Shown here one piece after another: positions 59,253-64,000 of a DNA stretch of 64,000 nt. Source of the DNA: Chitinophagales bacterium (GTDB taxonomy: Bacteria > Bacteroidota > Bacteroidia > Chitinophagales > Chitinophagaceae). How positions within the stretch are numbered: the stretch's first letter is position 1; every line of letters begins with the position of its first letter. The DNA lies in contig JAATGQ010000120.1 in NCBI GenBank assembly GCA_015654595.1, positions 1-64,000 on the forward strand. The letters are read 5' to 3'. Made by a program: the position numbers and the translations under genes. Below the pieces are notes generated by a model. The model worked only from the letters and a program-made list of their open reading frames with translations, had not been told where the DNA came from and did no database searches.

Positions 59253-62200
59253 ATGCGCAAACTTTCCGGCTTATCCGCCATTGCTATCCTGGCCTTACTC
59301 TTTTTTTCCTGTAATCGCAGTCTTGTAAAACTGGATTATACCAATGCCAGGGATGAAGTGCCAACCTTGGGAAACCTCGTATTCCGTTTCGATCAGTCGC
59401 TCATTGCCGACTCGCTGCTCGATCAGTGGGATTCTACTCAGTATGTTTCTTTCGAACCAAAGATACCTGGCCGTTTTCGCTGGGAACATAACGATGAGCT
59501 GGTCTTTTCTCCTTCCCAGCCTCTTCCTCCCGCAACGACCTTCAAGGCTGTGCTTAACAAAGATATCCTTCAGTATAGCAAGTTCGGCAGGATAAAGACC
59601 GGCGAGGACCTGGTCTTTCATACACCGGACCTTAAACTGGACGGCACCAATACGACCTGGGTCCTGCAGGATGACAACGGCAACAATGCGCTTCCCCAGA
59701 TCGATCTTCAATTCAATTACCCGGTGAACCCTGCCGCGCTGAAGGACAAGCTTAGCATCCAGATCGATGGAAAGCCCGTCAACTTCGGTCTTCAGACGCT
59801 ATCGGCTTCCGATCGTATTTCGCTGCGGCTGATGAACCTGAAAATGGAAGACAAGACGATCGACGCCATGGTTTCCATCGACAAGGGATTGCTGCCTGAC
59901 GGTGGCACCAATGGGCTTAAGGAAAAGATCGAAATGTCTTCCCCGATCCCTTCTCCCTTTGTGCTTGCCATCAATGATGTTAGTACCGAGCACGACGGAG
60001 AGACGGGAACCATCCATGTCAAGACCAGCCAGCAGATCATCGCCAGCACGCTGGCAAGCGCGATCTCTTTTAACCCGGCGGTAAAGTTTACAGCCGAAGC
60101 TGTTGAGGATGGCTTTATGATCCACAGCGATAATTTCGACCAGTCGAAGAGCTATGCTCTTATCCTGGCAAAAGGTCTGCGTGGAAGGATCGGTGGTGTT
60201 CTTCATGAAGAATACTCGACCAATATCACCTTTGGCGAATTGGCCCCCAGCATCAGCTTTGCCAATAGCAAAGGTATCTATCTGTCCGGGAAAGGCGCTC
60301 AAAATATCGAAGTAAAGATCATCAACGTGCCCCGGGTAAAGGTGGTGATCTCCAAGATCTATGAGAACAATCTGCTCGCTGCTAATCACTATGGGTATCA
60401 TCCGACGGAAACAAAGACCAGTACTTCCACTTCGACACAAGGCGGCGAAAGTGAGTCCGAAGAAGGCGAAGAGATGAGCTACACCGGCTCTGACGATAAT
60501 TCCGAGCTTACTTTTGGGGATGTGATCTACGAACAGGAGATCGACACCCGAAGCTTGCCCAAGACCGGCAGCGGCGGCGGTCACCTGTTGAATATGGCCA
60601 TAGCAGACAAGCTGCCGGAGTTCAAAGGTATCTATCATATCATGATCCGGTCGGCAAAAGACTACTGGGTCCGTGACAGCCGTATGGTTTCGCTTTCGGA
60701 TATCGGTCTTATCGCGAAAGAAGGGAAGGAGAAGATACTGGTATTCGCTAACTCCATCAAGACTGCCGCAGCGATGACGGGTGTCAACGTGCTGGCCTAT
60801 GGTATCAACAACCAGCTGCTGGGTATGGGGAGTACCAACGCGGAAGGTGTTGCAGAGATCACCTATTCCAGGAAAGAACTGACAGGATTTAAACCCGCTA
60901 TGATCATTGCCAAGACAGCCGACGACTTCAACTATCTTCCTTTTACTACTACCCGTGTCAATACCTCCCGATTCGAAGTAGGCGGACAGCGAACTAACGC
61001 TTCGGGATTGGATGCCTTTATCTATCCCGAACGGGATATCTATCGTCCCGGCGAGCGCGTAAATTTCTCGGTGATCGTCCGTGACCGTCAGTGGAAGTCT
61101 CCCGGCGAGCTGCCCGTAGTTCTCAAATTCCTGCTGCCCAATGGGAAGGAGATGAAGACCTTCCGTAAGTCGCTGAACGCGCAGGGGTCGCTCGAGGGCA
61201 ATGTCGACATCGCGCAATCTGCGATCACCGGCAGCTATTCTCTTGAGGTGTATAGCTCGAACGACGTATTGCTGGCGACACAGCCTTTCCGCATCGAAGA
61301 GTTTGTTCCCGACCGTATAAAGGTGACGGCTCAGCTGGACAAGCCTTATCTGTCCGCAGGAGACATATCCAAACTGAATATCCATGCGGTCAATTTCTTT
61401 GGACCGCCTGCGGCCAATCGCAATTACGAATGCGAGATCCAGATCAAACAAAAATCATTCAACCCGAAGAACTATCGCAATTTCGACTTTAGTCTTTCTG
61501 ATGTCTCTGCCAGCTTCGATAAATCGGTCCGGGAAGGAAAGACTGACGAACAGGGTAATGCGGTGGAGAAATACGAAGTGCCGGATATCTTCAGGAATAT
61601 AGGAAGGCTGCAGGCGACTTTCTATGCGACTGTCTTTGACGAGACGGGACGTCCTGTCAGCCGCAGCGCGAGCGTCGATATCTTTACGCAGCAGGCCTTC
61701 TTCGGCGTCGGTGACGACGGCTACTCCTATTATTCGTTGAACCACCCGATCGAATTCCCGCTAATCGCTCTCGACCGCAACGAGCGCGTACTTAACGGCG
61801 CTTCAGCCCGTGTACAGGTGATCAAACACGATTACCGGACCATTCTCACCAAGTATGGCAGCTACTTCCGTTATGAGTCCCAGAGGGATGACAAGCTGAT
61901 TACGACCGGTACTGTCTCTGTTAGCGGAGAAAACACCAAATACACCTTTACTCCCGTCACGCCGGGCGACTATGAACTTCGCATTTCGGTACCGGGTTCG
62001 AACAGCTATGTCAGCCGCAGTTTTTACAGCTATGGCAGCTGGGGCGGCGACAACAATTCTTTTGATGTAAACACCGAAGGGCATGTCGATATCAGTCTTG
62101 ACAAGTCAGGCACTTACTATACCGGTGAAAGCGTACGGGCGTTGTTCAAAACGCCGTTCAGCGGACGTATGCTCGTTACTATGGAAACCGATAAGGTCGT

Positions 62201-64000
62201 ATCTTATAAATACATCGATGTGGATAGCAAGCGTAACGTCAGTCTCGATCTGCCGCTTACGATCGATGACATTCCCAACGTGTATATTACGGCGACCCTG
62301 ATCAAGCCCCACGAGCTTTCCGATATACCATTGACCGTAGCCCACGGCTACCAGTCCGTCAAGGTCGAGGCAAGGGACCGCCGTATCCCGGTAGAGATCA
62401 ACGCCCAGGCGTCGGTTCGCAGTCATACTCATCAGAAGGTGCGCGTTCATGCGGCTCCTGGCAGCATGGTCACTCTTGCTGCTGTCGATAACGGCGTGCT
62501 GCAGGTCTCCGACTTCGAGACGCCCGATCCGTATGAGCACTTCTATGCGAAGCGGGCTCTTGAGGTGAATGCCTATGATATCTATCCGTTGTTGCTGCCC
62601 GAGGTAAAGGCAAGTCTCAGCAGCACCGGCGGTGATGGGGAAAGCGATATGAAGAAGCGCGTCAATCCGATGCCGGCAAAGAGGATAAATATCCTTTCTT
62701 ACTGGAGCGGCATCGCGCAGGCCAATGGCAGCGGCGACGCAGAGTTCGAGTTCGATATTCCGCAGTTCTCCGGCCAGGTCCGTCTGATGGCCGTTGCCTA
62801 TAAGAACGAAAGCTTTGGTTCCAAGGAGTCTACCATGACCGTTGCCGATCCGATCGTGCTTAGCTCGGCGCTGCCGCGGTTCATGAGTCCTGGCGACACC
62901 GTCACGATGCCCGTTACGATCAGCAATACCACCAATGGCTCTGCCAGCGCCAGCGTAAAGTTGAGACTCAGCGGCAGTCTGCGTGCTATCGGCGATGGAC
63001 AGCAGTCCGTAAGCGTCAGTTCCGGCAGTGAAGGCCGCGCCGTCTTCCAGTTAGTAGCGCCTCCCGCTATCGGGGTTGGAAAAGTGGCCGTCGATGTCAA
63101 TGCTTTGGGTGAACATTTTACCGATGAAACAGAGATCGGCATCCGCCCTTCTGCTCCTTTGCAAAAGATAACGGGTGCTGGAGTGGTAACTGCCGGCAGC
63201 AGCCAAACGGTCAACTTCTCCGCCGGCGACTTTATCCCTTCCAGTATAGGGTATCAGCTGGTTGTCAGCAGATCGCCTGCGGCGCGTATGGGTAAATACC
63301 TCAGCTGGCTGGTGCAGTATCCCTATGGATGTACCGAACAGACCGTATCTGCCGCCTTCCCGCAGCTTTACTTTGGCGACCTGGCCAACCTGGTCCGCAG
63401 TCCGAATGTGGACGCGATGCAAAAGACCAATGCCAACAGCAATATCCAGGAAGCGATCCGCAAGATCAAGATGCGCCAGCTTTATAACGGCGGAATCACG
63501 TTGTGGGACAACGAGACGACAGAGGACTGGTGGGCTACGATCTATGCCGCTAATTTTCTGATCGAAGCGCAGAAGGCTGGATTTGATGTCGACAAGAATC
63601 TTGTTCCGACGATCCTGAGTTATATCAACAACAAACTTAAGAATCGCGAAACGATCCCCTATTACTACAACCGCGACCAGGTAAAGAAGATCGTCCCCAA
63701 ACAGGTGATCTATGGATTGTATGTATTAGCATTGGCCGGACAGCCCAATGTCAGCGTGATGAACTACTACAAGGCGAGTCCGTCGCTGCTTAGTCTCGAT
63801 TGTAAATACCTGCTGGCGGCGGCTTATGCTCAGGCAGGAGATAAGCGCAGCTTTCAGGAGTTTCTGCCTACCTCCTTTACAGGAGAAACGTCGGTGGCCC
63901 AGACGGGCGGGAGCTTCTACTCCGATATCCGGGACGAATCCATCGCGCTGGATGTATTGGTTGACGTTGATCCTTCCAACAACCAGATCCCCATCATGTC
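59253..64000 (+). CDS. Alpha-2-macroglobulin lipoprotein (YfhM-like), 3' end outside window
   Basis: Open frame from ATG 59253 to window end (absent from the ORF track because it runs off the edge). Lipobox LFFSC; MG-type YPERDIYRPGERVNFSVIVRDR; thioester YPYGCTEQTVSAAFPQLYF (Cys codon 63330). Confidence 0.94.
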   Translation, partial: MRKLSGLSAIAILALLFFSCNRSLVKLDYTNARDEVPTLGNLVFRFDQSLIADSLLDQWDSTQYVSFEPKIPGRFRWEHNDELVFSPSQPLPPATTFKAVLNKDILQYSKFGRIKTGEDLVFHTPDLKLDGTNTTWVLQDDNGNNALPQIDLQFNYPVNPAALKDKLSIQIDGKPVNFGLQTLSASDRISLRLMNLKMEDKTIDAMVSIDKGLLPDGGTNGLKEKIEMSSPIPSPFVLAINDVSTEHDGETGTIHVKTSQQIIASTLASAISFNPAVKFTAEAVEDGFMIHSDNFDQSKSYALILAKGLRGRIGGVLHEEYSTNITFGELAPSISFANSKGIYLSGKGAQNIEVKIINVPRVKVVISKIYENNLLAANHYGYHPTETKTSTSTSTQGGESESEEGEEMSYTGSDDNSELTFGDVIYEQEIDTRSLPKTGSGGGHLLNMAIADKLPEFKGIYHIMIRSAKDYWVRDSRMVSLSDIGLIAKEGKEKILVFANSIKTAAAMTGVNVLAYGINNQLLGMGSTNAEGVAEITYSRKELTGFKPAMIIAKTADDFNYLPFTTTRVNTSRFEVGGQRTNASGLDAFIYPERDIYRPGERVNFSVIVRDRQWKSPGELPVVLKFLLPNGKEMKTFRKSLNAQGSLEGNVDIAQSAITGSYSLEVYSSNDVLLATQPFRIEEFVPDRIKVTAQLDKPYLSAGDISKLNIHAVNFFGPPAANRNYECEIQIKQKSFNPKNYRNFDFSLSDVSASFDKSVREGKTDEQGNAVEKYEVPDIFRNIGRLQATFYATVFDETGRPVSRSASVDIFTQQAFFGVGDDGYSYYSLNHPIEFPLIALDRNERVLNGASARVQVIKHDYRTILTKYGSYFRYESQRDDKLITTGTVSVSGENTKYTFTPVTPGDYELRISVPGSNSYVSRSFYSYGSWGGDNNSFDVNTEGHVDISLDKSGTYYTGESVRALFKTPFSGRMLVTMETDKVVSYKYIDVDSKRNVSLDLPLTIDDIPNVYITATLIKPHELSDIPLTVAHGYQSVKVEARDRRIPVEINAQASVRSHTHQKVRVHAAPGSMVTLAAVDNGVLQVSDFETPDPYEHFYAKRALEVNAYDIYPLLLPEVKASLSSTGGDGESDMKKRVNPMPAKRINILSYWSGIAQANGSGDAEFEFDIPQFSGQVRLMAVAYKNESFGSKESTMTVADPIVLSSALPRFMSPGDTVTMPVTISNTTNGSASASVKLRLSGSLRAIGDGQQSVSVSSGSEGRAVFQLVAPPAIGVGKVAVDVNALGEHFTDETEIGIRPSAPLQKITGAGVVTAGSSQTVNFSAGDFIPSSIGYQLVVSRSPAARMGKYLSWLVQYPYGCTEQTVSAAFPQLYFGDLANLVRSPNVDAMQKTNANSNIQEAIRKIKMRQLYNGGITLWDNETTEDWWATIYAANFLIEAQKAGFDVDKNLVPTILSYINNKLKNRETIPYYYNRDQVKKIVPKQVIYGLYVLALAGQPNVSVMNYYKASPSLLSLDCKYLLAAAYAQAGDKRSFQEFLPTSFTGETSVAQTGGSFYSDIRDESIALDVLVDVDPSNNQIPIM

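Noticed and set aside
59799-61451. 550-aa minus-strand ORF opposite the second A2M
   Set aside because: The sense frame from ATG 59253 is a convincing A2M lipoprotein; the antisense ORF is a by-product, and the sense ORF is missing from the track only because it exits the window.
59253-63343. Possible frameshift between the start and thioester of the terminal A2M
   Set aside because: Recounting the coordinates puts the Cys codon at 63330, in frame with the ATG at 59253; no frameshift.
1-64000. CRISPR arrays, transposons, prophage, toxin-antitoxin or restriction modules, rRNA/tRNA genes
   Set aside because: Looked for repeat-spacer arrays, transposase/integrase motifs, methylase motifs and tRNA-like cloverleafs; none could be supported by eye.

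Overview
The window reads as a chromosomal segment from a Bacteroidota genome, probably Chitinophagaceae-like (inferred from SusC-type plug motifs, a T9SS-like C-terminus and MlaE/MlaF-type genes). It is mostly housekeeping genes plus secreted and envelope genes. I found no tRNA, rRNA, CRISPR array, transposase, prophage or classical defence island. Recognisable genes: uvrA (5'-truncated by the window), 5'(3')-deoxyribonucleotidase, rarA-like AAA ATPase, S1C-type protease, aspS, MtfA-like peptidase, FAD oxidoreductase, GH18 lipoprotein, a 2127-aa alpha-2-macroglobulin (A2M) protein, sucD, Mla-like ABC pair, maeB-type malic enzyme, M20 amidohydrolase, SPOR protein, deoC, two amidohydrolase ORFs, a metalloprotease split by an in-frame stop, secA, an XRE-S24 repressor, an HDAC-like protein, the DNA-ligase-associated repair cluster (PdeM / Lhr-type helicase / ligase / MBL exonuclease) with an intercalated c-type cytochrome, guaA, a GIN-domain lipoprotein, pbpC, and a second A2M lipoprotein running off the 3' edge. 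The observations most worth following up are: (i) a SusC/TonB-plug-like segment embedded in the 2127-aa A2M directly before its A2M domain; (ii) a single in-frame TAA separating the zinc motif from the Met-turn of a metzincin-like protease; (iii) an unannotated decayed PEBP (YbhB/YbcL) pseudogene between sucD and the ABC ATPase; (iv) Ala/Pro/Glu-rich insertions or tails, some encoded by tandem DNA repeats, in all four ligase-cluster repair proteins; (v) loss of the HxH metal motif in two of three tandem amidohydrolase domains.
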